A DNA stretch of 64,000 bases from positions 1-64,000 of the forward strand of contig JAFZHY010000013.1 in NCBI GenBank assembly GCA_017554615.1. Direction: 5' to 3'. This stretch comes from Clostridia bacterium (lineage in GTDB: Bacteria > Bacillota > Clostridia > UMGS1840 > HGM11507). This document shows, in pieces, positions 31,528 to 39,415 of the stretch; position 1 is the stretch's first letter, and the number at the start of each line of letters is the position of its first letter. The translations under genes were made by a program, and so were the position numbers. The notes under the pieces are model-generated. The model was not told the origin of the DNA. It worked only from the letters and a program-made list of their open reading frames with translations, and ran no database searches.

Positions 31528-32147
31528 CCTACAACCTCATTGTTCATCTTTTCATATGCTATGGTTGTTTTATCTTCGTGCCCCGGGTATACAACCGTAT
31601 TATCAGGAAGTTTAAAAAGTATGTTTTTTATTGAGTCTATTTCTTTTTTTATACTTCCACCAGGAAAATCTCCTCTTCCTATTGAGCCCTGAAAGAGCGT
31701 ATCCCCCGAAAATACAACACCATGACCGTAAAGACAGATACTGCCCTCGGTATGCCCCGGAGTTTCTAATATTTCAAACTCCATATTTAAAAACTTAAGA
31801 GTGTCTTTATGTTTTTTTACAGTATAATTTTTAATTGGCAAAAACGGTTCGGAAACATAGCAAAGAAGACTTTTTCTATTATCGCTAAGCGCATCCACTT
31901 CTTTTTCCGATAAAATCAACTCGCAAGTTTCAAATGCATCTTTTACCTTATGATATGCTAAAATATGGTCAAAATGGACATGGGTAAAAACGATATATTT
32001 AATTTGAAGACCCAGACTTTTAACTCTTGCTATAATATCTTCTGCGTTTCCGCCAGGGTCAATAATCATTCCATCTTTTTCATTCTCGTCATACACTATA
32101 TAACAATTAACAGACAAACTGCCGACCTTTATTACCTCTATCTTCAT
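31518..32147 (-). CDS. Metallo-beta-lactamase fold hydrolase (glyoxalase II-like)
   Basis: A 209-aa zinc hydrolase. The metal motif THVHFDHI provides H56, H58, D60 and H61; later ligands are in TPGHTEGSICLY, FSGDTLFQGSIGRGDFPGG and YPGHEDKTT. The length suits the YcbL/small GloB-like group, which hydrolyses thioesters such as acyl-glutathione analogues. The substrate is unknown. It is in the middle of the DUF4364-hemZ operon: 2 nt after the DUF4364 stop and 10-bp overlap with hemZ. Confidence 0.9.
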   Translation of the reverse strand: MKIEVIKVGSLSVNCYIVYDENEKDGMIIDPGGNAEDIIARVKSLGLQIKYIVFTHVHFDHILAYHKVKDAFETCELILSEKEVDALSDNRKSLLCYVSEPFLPIKNYTVKKHKDTLKFLNMEFEILETPGHTEGSICLYGHGVVFSGDTLFQGSIGRGDFPGGSIKKEIDSIKNILFKLPDNTVVYPGHEDKTTIAYEKMNNEVVGWI

Positions 32148-32149
32148 TT

Positions 32150-32686
32150 TTACACATCCTGCATTACATTTTTCGTAGTTTCCATATAAATTTGCATAGC
32201 ATTTTTTAAAAAATGCTCCTTGGTGCGAAGTGCCAGATCTCTTGAGCCTACATTTATATTAAGTTCAAACAGCAAATCGCCCTTTTCGTATATTTTAAGA
32301 TATACATTAAATTCTCCGTTTTCAGAAACTATAATATCCGATTCGATTTTAGATTCGGGAAGTTCTGCATGAAGACGTTTTTTTACGCTAAATAAAAGTT
32401 TCTGCCTTATAACATAAGGAATTTCCTTTTCAAAATATTCAGCCGATTTTACGGGCTCTTTATTCATTTCGTATTTATTTTCGCCCTCTTCTTTAAAAAC
32501 CCTTATCCAGCCGATATTTATAATATCAAACAGGCATTTTTGCATAAGGTAATAATCTATATCCACATCTTCTAAAGTTATCTGTGTAAGCACCTGATTA
32601 GTGATAGGTTTATTATAATTTTTAAGCACAAAAAGTATTATAAGTTTTATAATAAATTCGTTATTTAAAAGCCCTTTATATGCCAT
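32150..32686 (-). CDS. DUF4364 family protein
   Basis: A 178-aa soluble protein of a clostridial family known as DUF4364, with a winged-helix-like N-terminal part (KGLLNNEFIIKLIILFVLKNYNKPITNQVLTQITL) and a mixed alpha/beta C-terminus. A DNA-binding or regulatory role is suspected from the N-terminal fold, but no function is known. It is the first gene of a four-gene operon with MBL, hemZ and the P-loop kinase, driven by a perfect-consensus promoter. Confidence 0.78.
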   Translation of the reverse strand: MAYKGLLNNEFIIKLIILFVLKNYNKPITNQVLTQITLEDVDIDYYLMQKCLFDIINIGWIRVFKEEGENKYEMNKEPVKSAEYFEKEIPYVIRQKLLFSVKKRLHAELPESKIESDIIVSENGEFNVYLKIYEKGDLLFELNINVGSRDLALRTKEHFLKNAMQIYMETTKNVMQDV

Positions 32687-32724
32687 AATTTTCCCTTTCT
32701 TTTTACAATTTTCTGACTCTTTTT

Positions 32725-32753
32725 ATTATATATAAATCTTAAAATACTGTCAA
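32725..32753 (-). promoter_or_regulatory. Consensus sigma-A promoter for DUF4364-hemZ operon
   Basis: Minus strand: TTGACA (32753-32748), a 17-bp spacer, TATAAT (32730-32725). Both hexamers are perfect. Its -35 box lies 7 bp from the -35 of the divergent promoter. Confidence 0.92.
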
Positions 32754-32760
32754 CAATTTA

Positions 32761-32789
32761 TTGATTTTTAAAAACATAAGTGGTATTAT
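32761..32789 (+). promoter_or_regulatory. Promoter for the ECF S-component gene
   Basis: TTGATT (32761-32766), a 17-bp spacer, TATTAT (32784-32789), arranged back-to-back with the divergent promoter. No riboswitch-like fold fits in the 30-nt leader. Confidence 0.8.
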
Positions 32790-32824
32790 ATTCCTTAGTT
32801 AAAATAAAAAAGGAGAATGAAAAA

Positions 32825-33319
32825 ATGAAAAACAAAACAAGACAAATTATTATCGCGGCTCTTTTAGCCTCATTAACCTGCGTTGCAACTATGATTATAA
32901 AAATTCCATCTCCGCTTAACGGTTATATAAATCCCGGGGATGCGATAGTTCTTGTTACAGGATGGCTTATGTCTCCTCTATATGCATTCTTTGCAGCAGG
33001 GATAGGTTCAGCCCTTGCAGACGCTTTTTCAGGATATGTTACATATATTCCTGCCACATTTATTATAAAAGGTTTAATGGCAGTTATTGCATACTTTATA
33101 CCAAGGCTTTTTAAAGATAATAAAAATCTTTTGCCCAAAATTACAAGCAGTGTAGTTGCTGAAATTTTTATGGTTGCAGGATACTTTATATTTGAAGGCT
33201 TTTTATACGGTTTTATTCCGTCTATGGTAAACATTCTTCCAAACTGCGTTCAGGGTACATTAGGAATAGTATTGGGAATTATAATTTATAAAATATTTAA
33301 GAAAAGCAATATTATTTAA
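32825..33319 (+). CDS. ECF transporter substrate-binding (S) component
   Basis: A 164-aa, six-segment membrane protein that captures a vitamin-like substrate and docks on a shared EcfA-EcfA'-EcfT energising module. The start is ATG 32825 (MKNKTRQIIIAALLASLT), 9 nt after AGGAG; an upstream in-frame ATG lies over the promoter. The N-terminal AALLASLTCVATM holds the Ala-rich EcfT-docking motif, followed by GYINPGDA, as in the HmpT/PanT-like group. Substrate candidates are hydroxymethylpyrimidine, pantothenate or another vitamin; the sequence does not decide. Its stop overlaps convergent spmB by 4 bp. Confidence 0.8.
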   Translation: MKNKTRQIIIAALLASLTCVATMIIKIPSPLNGYINPGDAIVLVTGWLMSPLYAFFAAGIGSALADAFSGYVTYIPATFIIKGLMAVIAYFIPRLFKDNKNLLPKITSSVVAEIFMVAGYFIFEGFLYGFIPSMVNILPNCVQGTLGIVLGIIIYKIFKKSNII

Positions 33320-33843
33320 AAAAGCATATTGCATACGATTATACCTGATGCGATGCATACAAAATCGGCTATAAGCGCACATTTTATTGTATGCCTTGTA
33401 TCAGTTATACCGACGCTTCCAAAATATACAGCCACTGTGTAAAAAGTGGTTTCGGTTGAACCGCATATTACCGATGCCATAAAACCTATTTTGGAATCTG
33501 CGCCGAAGTTTTTTATAATATCGGTAAGCATGGCAATACCTCCGCTTCCTGACATTGGCCTTAAAATTGCCATTGGAATAATCTCACAGGGGATATTTAA
33601 AATATCTGTTACAGGTTTTAGAGAAGTCATCAGAAAATCTAAAAGGCCTGATGCACGAAATATTCCTATTGCTATCATTAAGGTTGCAACGGGAGGAAAG
33701 ATATTTAAAACTGTTTTAAGGCTTTCTTTTACGCCTTTTATAAACGCCTGATATACATCAACTTTTTTTATAAACCCTACCGTTACAGTAATCATAAGCA
33801 TAAGGGGAATTAAAAATACTGATACTTGTTTAATTATTTCCAT
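33316..33843 (-). CDS. spmB: Spore maturation protein B
   Basis: A 175-aa membrane protein with a nucleoside-recognition (Gate) domain. SpmA and SpmB are needed for spore core dehydration and heat resistance in Bacillus and Clostridium. Typical segments are IKGVKESLKTVLNIFPPVATLMIAIGIFRASG, AILRPMSGSGGIAML and GSTETTFYTVAVYFGSVG. It directly follows spmA (no gap between stop and start). Convergent with the ECF gene, with a 4-bp overlap and no terminator between them. Confidence 0.95.
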   Translation of the reverse strand: MEIIKQVSVFLIPLMLMITVTVGFIKKVDVYQAFIKGVKESLKTVLNIFPPVATLMIAIGIFRASGLLDFLMTSLKPVTDILNIPCEIIPMAILRPMSGSGGIAMLTDIIKNFGADSKIGFMASVICGSTETTFYTVAVYFGSVGITDTRHTIKCALIADFVCIASGIIVCNMLF

Positions 33844-34407
33844 CTATTTTCTCCTCTCGCTTATTTTTGCACATACTATACCTGTTACAAGGGCTAAAAA
33901 ACTGCATATCCAAATAGGCACTATTACGGAAAAAGGCGTTTTTGACCCTCCCAAAATTCTTATTGCAAGAATGGTTGAGGGGATAATCTGGATAGATGCT
34001 GTATTCATAACTGCAAAAAGGCACATTGAGTTTGTTGCCTTTTTTTCATTTCCTTTTAATTCTTCCATTGTTTTTATGCCAAAAGGGGTTGCGGCGTTGC
34101 CTAAGCCTAAGAGGTTTGCAGTTATATTCATACTCATCACGCCGAATGCTTTATCGTTTTTTACATCCTTAAAAAGAAGTTTTAAAGGCTTCTTTAAAAT
34201 ATTTGCAATTTTTTCTGTTACCTTACTCTCATTTAAAACATTCATCATTCCGCTAAATACACACATTGTAGAAAGAATGGAAACCATAAGTTCCACAGTT
34301 TGCAACACTGAATTTAGCCCACCCTCAAGAATTTTACTTATGGTTCCTAAAAAGCAGGAATAGATTATAGAAAAAACTATCATAACTGAAAAAATACCGT
34401 TTAACAT
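33844..34407 (-). CDS. spmA: Spore maturation protein A
   Basis: A 187-aa nucleoside-recognition-domain membrane protein, partner of SpmB. It contains VMSMNITANLLGLGNAATPFGIKTMEEL and NTASIQIIPSTILAIR, the family signature. GGAGGAGC precedes ATG 34407. The pair supports an endospore-forming ancestry, although spmAB homologues persist in some asporogenous clostridia. Confidence 0.95.
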   Translation of the reverse strand: MLNGIFSVMIVFSIIYSCFLGTISKILEGGLNSVLQTVELMVSILSTMCVFSGMMNVLNESKVTEKIANILKKPLKLLFKDVKNDKAFGVMSMNITANLLGLGNAATPFGIKTMEELKGNEKKATNSMCLFAVMNTASIQIIPSTILAIRILGGSKTPFSVIVPIWICSFLALVTGIVCAKISERRK

Positions 34408-34533
34408 ACCTTGCTCCTCCTTATTTAAGTTTATGATTTTAATTTTTTAAAATGCTCACAATAAGTTTTTAAAAAAATATTTATTTTTAAAAAGAAGTGT
34501 GGTATAATATCTCGGTAAATAAAAAAAGAAAGA

Positions 34534-35529
34534 ATGATGAAAATGACAATTAAAATAGGTATTTTAGGTTACGGAAATCTTGGAAAGGGCGTAGAACTTT
34601 CTGTGATGAAAAATCCTGATATGGAACTTAAATATGTTTTTACAAGAAGAAACCCTGAGAGTTTAAATATTCTTACAAAAACTGCTAAAGTTAAGCATAT
34701 CGATAACATTTTAGATTACAAAGATGAGATAGATGTTCTTATTCTTTGCGGAGGAAGTGCTACTGACCTTCCTTATCAGACTCCACAATATGCAAAATAT
34801 TTTAACGTAGTGGACAGTTTTGATACTCACGCAAAAATTCCTGAACATTTTAAAAACTGTGATATATCTTCTAAAAATTCAGGTAAGATAAGCATTATTT
34901 CTGTTGGCTGGGACCCTGGAACTTTCTCTCTTAACAGACTTTATGCAAACGCTATTTTACCTGACGGAAAAGATTATACTTTCTGGGGCAAAGGAATAAG
35001 CCAGGGCCATTCAGACGCTATAAGAAGAATAGACGGAGTGCTTGATGCAAAACAGTATACAATACCTGTTAAAGAGGCTATTGAAGAAGTTAAAAAAGGC
35101 AACTTCCCTGAACTTACAACAAGACAGAAACATATAAGAGAATGTTTTGTTGTTTTAAAAGAGGGTGCTGATAAAGAAAGAATAGAAAATGAAATTAAAA
35201 CTATGCCTAACTACTTTGCCGATTATGACACTACTGTTTACTTTATTTCAAAAGAAGAACTTGACAGTGAGCATAAGGGAATTCCTCACGGTGGAAAGGT
35301 TATAAGAACAGGCAAGACAGGGATAGATAATGAAAATAATCATACTATTGAATACAGCCTTAATTTAGACTCTAACCCTGAATTTACTTCAAGCGTTATA
35401 ACTGCTTATGCAAGAGCAGCATACAGATTAAATAAAGATGGAAAGTCAGGATGTAAAACTGTGTTTGACATTGCTCCTAAACTTTTATCCCTAAAACCAT
35501 ACGAAGAACTTATTAAAGAAATGTTATAA
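34534..35529 (+). CDS. ddh: meso-Diaminopimelate dehydrogenase
   Basis: NADPH-dependent reductive amination of tetrahydrodipicolinate straight to meso-DAP, a one-step bypass of the acylated lysine/DAP routes. It is 331 aa. The dinucleotide motif GILGYGNLGKGVE is at about residues 8-20. Substrate-site segments FDTHAKIPEH, SVGWDPGTFSLNR, FWGKGISQGHSDAIRRI and GIPHGGKVIRTG are those of known DAPDH enzymes. ATGATGAAAATG offers three starts (34534, 34537, 34543) with only weak ribosome-site support. A TATAAT at 34503-34508 is the likely -10. It supplies both lysine and peptidoglycan. Confidence 0.95.
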   Translation: MMKMTIKIGILGYGNLGKGVELSVMKNPDMELKYVFTRRNPESLNILTKTAKVKHIDNILDYKDEIDVLILCGGSATDLPYQTPQYAKYFNVVDSFDTHAKIPEHFKNCDISSKNSGKISIISVGWDPGTFSLNRLYANAILPDGKDYTFWGKGISQGHSDAIRRIDGVLDAKQYTIPVKEAIEEVKKGNFPELTTRQKHIRECFVVLKEGADKERIENEIKTMPNYFADYDTTVYFISKEELDSEHKGIPHGGKVIRTGKTGIDNENNHTIEYSLNLDSNPEFTSSVITAYARAAYRLNKDGKSGCKTVFDIAPKLLSLKPYEELIKEML

Positions 35530-35538
35530 ATTGACATA

Positions 35539-35569
35539 AAAAAACCTTGTAAAATTTACAAGGTTTTTT
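35539..35569. terminator. Bidirectional terminator between ddh and recG
   Basis: AAAAAACCTTGTAAA and TTTACAAGGTTTTTT form a 15-bp stem. It includes the last codons and stop of recG, so the two convergent genes share one hairpin. Confidence 0.92.
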
Positions 35570-37580
35570 GTTTATTATTTACGCTTTGTTTTAAAAGTTT
35601 ATTTTCTTCTTTATCTAAAGTCGGGTCATCTTTAAGGATATTTTTTGCTTCTTCAATAACGATATTAAGAGTTTTAACATCTGTTAAGAAGTTTGCAATT
35701 TTCATATCTATAAAGCCTGACTGCGCTGTGCCGAAGAAATCTCCAGGGCCTCTTAATTTAAGGTCTTTTTCGCTTATTTTAAAACCGTCATTAGTTTCTG
35801 CCATTATTTTAAGTCGCTCAAGGGTGGTTTTACTTGGGTTATCAGTAAGAAGAATATTATATGCCTGTTTTTCCCCTCTTCCTACTCGTCCTCGAAGTTG
35901 ATGAAGTTGGGATAAGCCAAACCTTTCTGCATTTTCTATCATCATAACAGTTGCATTAGGAACATTAACCCCTACTTCAATTACAGTTGTAGAAACAAGA
36001 ATCTTAATATCCCCTTTTTTAAAGTCAAGCATTATTCTGTCTTTTTCTTCATTTTTCATTTTACCATGCAAAAATGCAACTTTATAATCGGGGAATTTAC
36101 TTTCAATAACTTTTGAATACTCGACTGCGTTTTTCAAACTGTCATCCGAATTTTCGGTTTCTTCAACTAAAGGACATACTATATAAATCTGGTCGTTTTC
36201 CTTTAATCTTTCCAACAAAAATTTATCTATACTTTTTCTGTCCTTTTCTTTTGCAGCAATAGTTTTAACCTCTTTTCTTCCAGGAGGAAGTTCGTCAATT
36301 ATTGATACATCAAGGTCAGAATACATAATAAGCGCGAGAGTTCTTGGGATAGGAGTTGCGCTCATTACAAGAAAATGAGGGTTATTTCCTTTACTATATA
36401 ATTTCCCCCTTTGATTTACACCAAAGCGATGCTGCTCGTCTGTTATACACATGGCAAGATTTTTAAATTCAACATCCTTTTCTATAAGAGCGTGAGTGCC
36501 TATTAAGACATGAAGTTTCCCTTCCTTTAATTCTGATAAGATAACTTCCTTTTCTTTCTTTTTTGTGCTCCCTGTAAGAAGACCTACCTTAAAGCCGAAA
36601 TGCTCAAAATATTTTGACATTTCTTCATAGTGCTGAAGGGCAAGAATTTCAGTAGGCGCCATTATCGCTCCCTGATACCCTGAATTTACTGCCATAAGCA
36701 TACTTAAAAGAGCAACCATAGTTTTCCCAGAGCCTACATCCCCCTGAACAAGCCTGTTTAACTGCTTCCCATCTTTTATATCTTTTGCTATTTCCCTTAC
36801 TACTCTTTTCTGGGCATTAGTAAGTTCAAAAGGAAGAATTTCTGCTAATTTTTCCACTATTTTAAAATTGCGAAATTCTATACCTTTATTGGTATTATTC
36901 TTATTTTTTCTCTGAAGAAGACCTAACTCGAAAATAAGAAGTTCCTCAAAAACAAATCTTTCCTTTGCAAGTTTTAGCGCATATTCACTTAAAGGAAAAT
37001 GAATGTTTTTATATGCAAATAAAATATCGCAAAGGTTATATTTTTTCTTTATGTAATCAGGCAGGGTTTCCTCTGTCTGAAAGTCTATGGCAAGTATTGC
37101 AGATTTTACAAAAGATGAAAAAACATTCTGGCTAAGCCCTTTGGTAAGAGAATATATTGGAGTAATTCCTCCTGTGTTTTTCTCTTCCTTTTCGGTAACG
37201 GGGTTTACCATTTCTATTTTGTTAAAGCCTCGCTGAACTTTTCCAAAGAAAAGGTATTCTTCCCCCTCAATTAATTTTGAAAATAGATATTTCTGGTTAA
37301 AATATGTTATTTCCATTTTGCCTGTTTCATCATAAACTGAAAGTTTTATAATATCTAAATTCTTTCTTATCATTCTGTAATTTTTTGACTTAACCCTTGC
37401 CCTTACAAGTGCTTTTTCACCGTCAAAACATTCTATTATATTTTTCTTTTTACTTCTGTCTTCATAACCTTTAGGAAAATGGTTTAAAAGGTCATAAACA
37501 GTGGCAATGCCCATTTTTTTAAGCATTGCTCCTCTTGCTTTTTTTATATTAGCAAGTTTTTCCAAAGATAGATCAAGCAT
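35556..37580 (-). CDS. recG: ATP-dependent DNA helicase RecG
   Basis: Branch-migrates stalled forks and recombination intermediates. It is 674 aa, with an N-terminal wedge (OB) domain (about residues 50-150), RecA-like domain 1 with Walker A GDVGSGKTM and DEQHRFG (DExH box), then domain 2 with VSTTVIEVGVNVPNAT and QLHQLRGRVGRGEKQ, and a C-terminal LRGPGDFFGTAQSG. It starts 8 nt after the stop of an S24-type repressor gene, so the two are almost surely co-transcribed, linking RecG expression to that regulator. Confidence 0.96.
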   Translation of the reverse strand: MLDLSLEKLANIKKARGAMLKKMGIATVYDLLNHFPKGYEDRSKKKNIIECFDGEKALVRARVKSKNYRMIRKNLDIIKLSVYDETGKMEITYFNQKYLFSKLIEGEEYLFFGKVQRGFNKIEMVNPVTEKEEKNTGGITPIYSLTKGLSQNVFSSFVKSAILAIDFQTEETLPDYIKKKYNLCDILFAYKNIHFPLSEYALKLAKERFVFEELLIFELGLLQRKNKNNTNKGIEFRNFKIVEKLAEILPFELTNAQKRVVREIAKDIKDGKQLNRLVQGDVGSGKTMVALLSMLMAVNSGYQGAIMAPTEILALQHYEEMSKYFEHFGFKVGLLTGSTKKKEKEVILSELKEGKLHVLIGTHALIEKDVEFKNLAMCITDEQHRFGVNQRGKLYSKGNNPHFLVMSATPIPRTLALIMYSDLDVSIIDELPPGRKEVKTIAAKEKDRKSIDKFLLERLKENDQIYIVCPLVEETENSDDSLKNAVEYSKVIESKFPDYKVAFLHGKMKNEEKDRIMLDFKKGDIKILVSTTVIEVGVNVPNATVMMIENAERFGLSQLHQLRGRVGRGEKQAYNILLTDNPSKTTLERLKIMAETNDGFKISEKDLKLRGPGDFFGTAQSGFIDMKIANFLTDVKTLNIVIEEAKNILKDDPTLDKEENKLLKQSVNNKQKTL

Positions 37581-37588
37581 ACTGTCTC

Positions 37589-38242
37589 CTAAAAATAATA
37601 TTCTACTTTTACCACTTTGCCTAAAATTCTAAAATCTTGCTCTTTAAGGTTGACTATTATAGGCATATTATTAGGGTTTGAACTCTGCGGAATAAGGTTT
37701 GCTATATCTCCGTTTATAAATACTCTTTTTACTGTTGCATCTTCATTATCTATAAGCACAACTGCTATATCACCGTTGTCTACATAGTCCTGTTTCGACA
37801 CAACTACAACAGAACCCTCTTTTATATTTACAAGGTCCATAGAGTCGCCTTTTACTTTAAGTGCAAAATAATTTTCATAATCGTTATTGCTTACATAAGT
37901 GTAGCCTAAAATTTCTTCGTCGGCAATTACAGGCTTTCCTGCTCTTATTACTCCTAAAATCGGTATAGGATGATTTTTTTTAGCAGGTTTTAATAGAGTG
38001 TTTAAAGAGGATGAGTCCTCCTCTTCCCCCTCCATAAGATACAGAATACTGGTATTAAGAATTTTTGCAAGTTTTTCATATGTAGCAATAGTTATTCTTC
38101 TTGTAACTCCGTCTTCATATCTTTTTATGGTAGATTTATTAACCCCAAGGCTTTTGCCGACCTCTTCCAAAGTAAGCCCTAATGATTCTCTTCTTTCTTT
38201 AATTCTTTTTCCCGATTCGGCATAACAGATTCTATCATCCAC
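37589..38242 (-). CDS. XRE-family repressor with S24 (LexA/CI-like) peptidase domain
   Basis: 217 aa. Residues 10-70 form a Cro/CI helix-turn-helix (ERRESLGLTLEEVGKSLGVNKSTIKRYEDG), and 93-215 an S24 serine peptidase. The cleavage site is Ala101-Gly102 (VIRAGKPV), the nucleophile is Ser134 (KGDSMD), and the general base is Lys172 (ATVKRV). All are intact, so RecA-stimulated self-cleavage is plausible. It is not canonical LexA, whose HTH is of a different type. No phage genes flank it. It is upstream of recG in the same operon, and dyads at 38260-38356 are probable operators. Confidence 0.9.
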   Translation of the reverse strand: MDDRICYAESGKRIKERRESLGLTLEEVGKSLGVNKSTIKRYEDGVTRRITIATYEKLAKILNTSILYLMEGEEEDSSSLNTLLKPAKKNHPIPILGVIRAGKPVIADEEILGYTYVSNNDYENYFALKVKGDSMDLVNIKEGSVVVVSKQDYVDNGDIAVVLIDNEDATVKRVFINGDIANLIPQSSNPNNMPIIVNLKEQDFRILGKVVKVEYYF

Positions 38243-38259
38243 TGTTAAACCCTCCTCAC

Positions 38260-38356
38260 ATATACTGTTGTTACCTTTATTTTATCACAGTATATATGCA
38301 AAATGCAACAATTTTCGTCAAATTATACTAAATTTGACAAGTTTTGTTGCATTTTG
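38260..38356. promoter_or_regulatory. Stacked dyads upstream of the S24 repressor-recG operon
   Basis: Three inverted repeats: ATATACTGT (38260-38268) with ACAGTATAT (38287-38295); CAAAATGCAACAA (38299-38311) with TTGTTGCATTTTG (38344-38356), 13 bp perfect; and, nested in it, GTCAAAT (38317-38323) with ATTTGAC (38332-38338). The first flanks a likely -10 (TAAAAT, minus strand). The outer 13-bp pair lacks a T-run and starts 14 bp from the deacetylase gene's end, so it is not a typical terminator. Confidence 0.65.
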
Positions 38357-38369
38357 TTTTTAAAATATT

Positions 38370-39305
38370 TTAAAATGTGAGTTGTTCAAGGCTTAAAAAT
38401 GTATAGCCTTCATTTCTTAAATTATCTATAATTGTACCGAGAGCGTCTGCATTATCTTTTGACACTGCGTGAAGAAGAATTACTGCTCCGTTATGGATAT
38501 GGTTTGTTACCTGATTTACTGCGTAATCTATACCGTTTACAACTCCTGCTTCCCAGTCTTTATAAGCAACACTCCAGAATGCAGTTTTATATCCTAAGTC
38601 TTTTGCCATTGCAAGTGTTCTTTCACTGAATTCTCCGTTAGGGTATCTTAGATATTTAACTTCATATGAAAAATTTTCTTTCATATAGTCATCTATTTTT
38701 TTAAGTTCTTCCTTAAATTCGCTAGAAGACAAAGTTGGCATACTTTTATGATTCCAACTGTGGTTTCCCACAATATGCCCTTCATCAACCATTCTTCCTA
38801 CAAGTTCTTTATTTCTTGTTACATAATCGCCTGTGCAAAAAAATGCTGCAGGAACATTTTTTTCCTTTAATGTATCAAGAATTATGGCAGTATATCCGTT
38901 TTCATAACCTTCATCAAAAGTTAAGTAAATATTTTTTGAGTTTGTATCCCCTATATAACAGGCATTCATCCCCTCCATAAGATTTTTATAAAAACCGATA
39001 GGCGGGATTTCTCCTTTTGCCACCCTTGTAAAGCCAAAACCATAACATGTATCCGAATATTTTGAATATTCGGATACATTTTCATTTTTTACTTCTTCAG
39101 TTTTATCAGTAGTTGTTACAGTGCCGGTAGGAGTATCGTTTAATATAGTATCGTTGTTGTTGTCTTTAACTGTACTGTCATTCATATTATTAAAATCTTC
39201 AGTTACATCCGGCATAACATCTTCTGCCTCGTCTTTAACTGCATTACAGCCTGAAAAAGAAACTAATAATAAAACTGCTAATAATAAATACAATGTTTTT
39301 TTCAT
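38370..39305 (-). CDS. Lipoprotein polysaccharide deacetylase (PdaA-like)
   Basis: 311 aa from ATG 39305 (AAGGAG upstream; an earlier GTG three codons before is less well placed). A lipoprotein signal peptide ends in LVSFSGC, giving lipidated Cys near residue 20. A Thr/Asp/Asn-rich linker runs to about residue 85, then a NodB-type carbohydrate esterase 4 domain. Motif 1 is TFDEGYENGYT, motif 2 GNHSWNHKSM, and motif 3 RYPNGEFSERT. The TFDEGYENG form is that of PdaA, which makes muramic delta-lactam precursors in spore cortex; vegetative wall deacetylation is the alternative. Confidence 0.9.
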   Translation of the reverse strand: MKKTLYLLLAVLLLVSFSGCNAVKDEAEDVMPDVTEDFNNMNDSTVKDNNNDTILNDTPTGTVTTTDKTEEVKNENVSEYSKYSDTCYGFGFTRVAKGEIPPIGFYKNLMEGMNACYIGDTNSKNIYLTFDEGYENGYTAIILDTLKEKNVPAAFFCTGDYVTRNKELVGRMVDEGHIVGNHSWNHKSMPTLSSSEFKEELKKIDDYMKENFSYEVKYLRYPNGEFSERTLAMAKDLGYKTAFWSVAYKDWEAGVVNGIDYAVNQVTNHIHNGAVILLHAVSKDNADALGTIIDNLRNEGYTFLSLEQLTF

Positions 39306-39371
39306 TATAATCACTCCTTCGATTTTATTATGACACTGTTTTTTTTTTTTATAATTGAAAATTTTTTACAA

Positions 39372-39403
39372 AAAAATCAAGAATTTTAAAATTCCTGATT
39401 TTT
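39372..39403 (-). terminator. Terminator of the aconitase-family gene
   Basis: AAAAATCA (39372-39379) pairs with TGATTTTT (39396-39403) and encloses the GAATTTTAAAATTC palindrome; a T-run follows on the minus strand. Confidence 0.85.
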
Positions 39404-39415
39404 AAGTTTAGTAAG

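Noticed and set aside
33300-33330. Terminator between the ECF gene and spmB
   Set aside because: The two stop codons overlap by 4 bp and no hairpin is visible at the junction.
37589-38242. Prophage CI-type repressor marking an integrated phage
   Set aside because: No integrase, capsid, portal, lysis or attachment sites are nearby; recG and housekeeping genes flank it.
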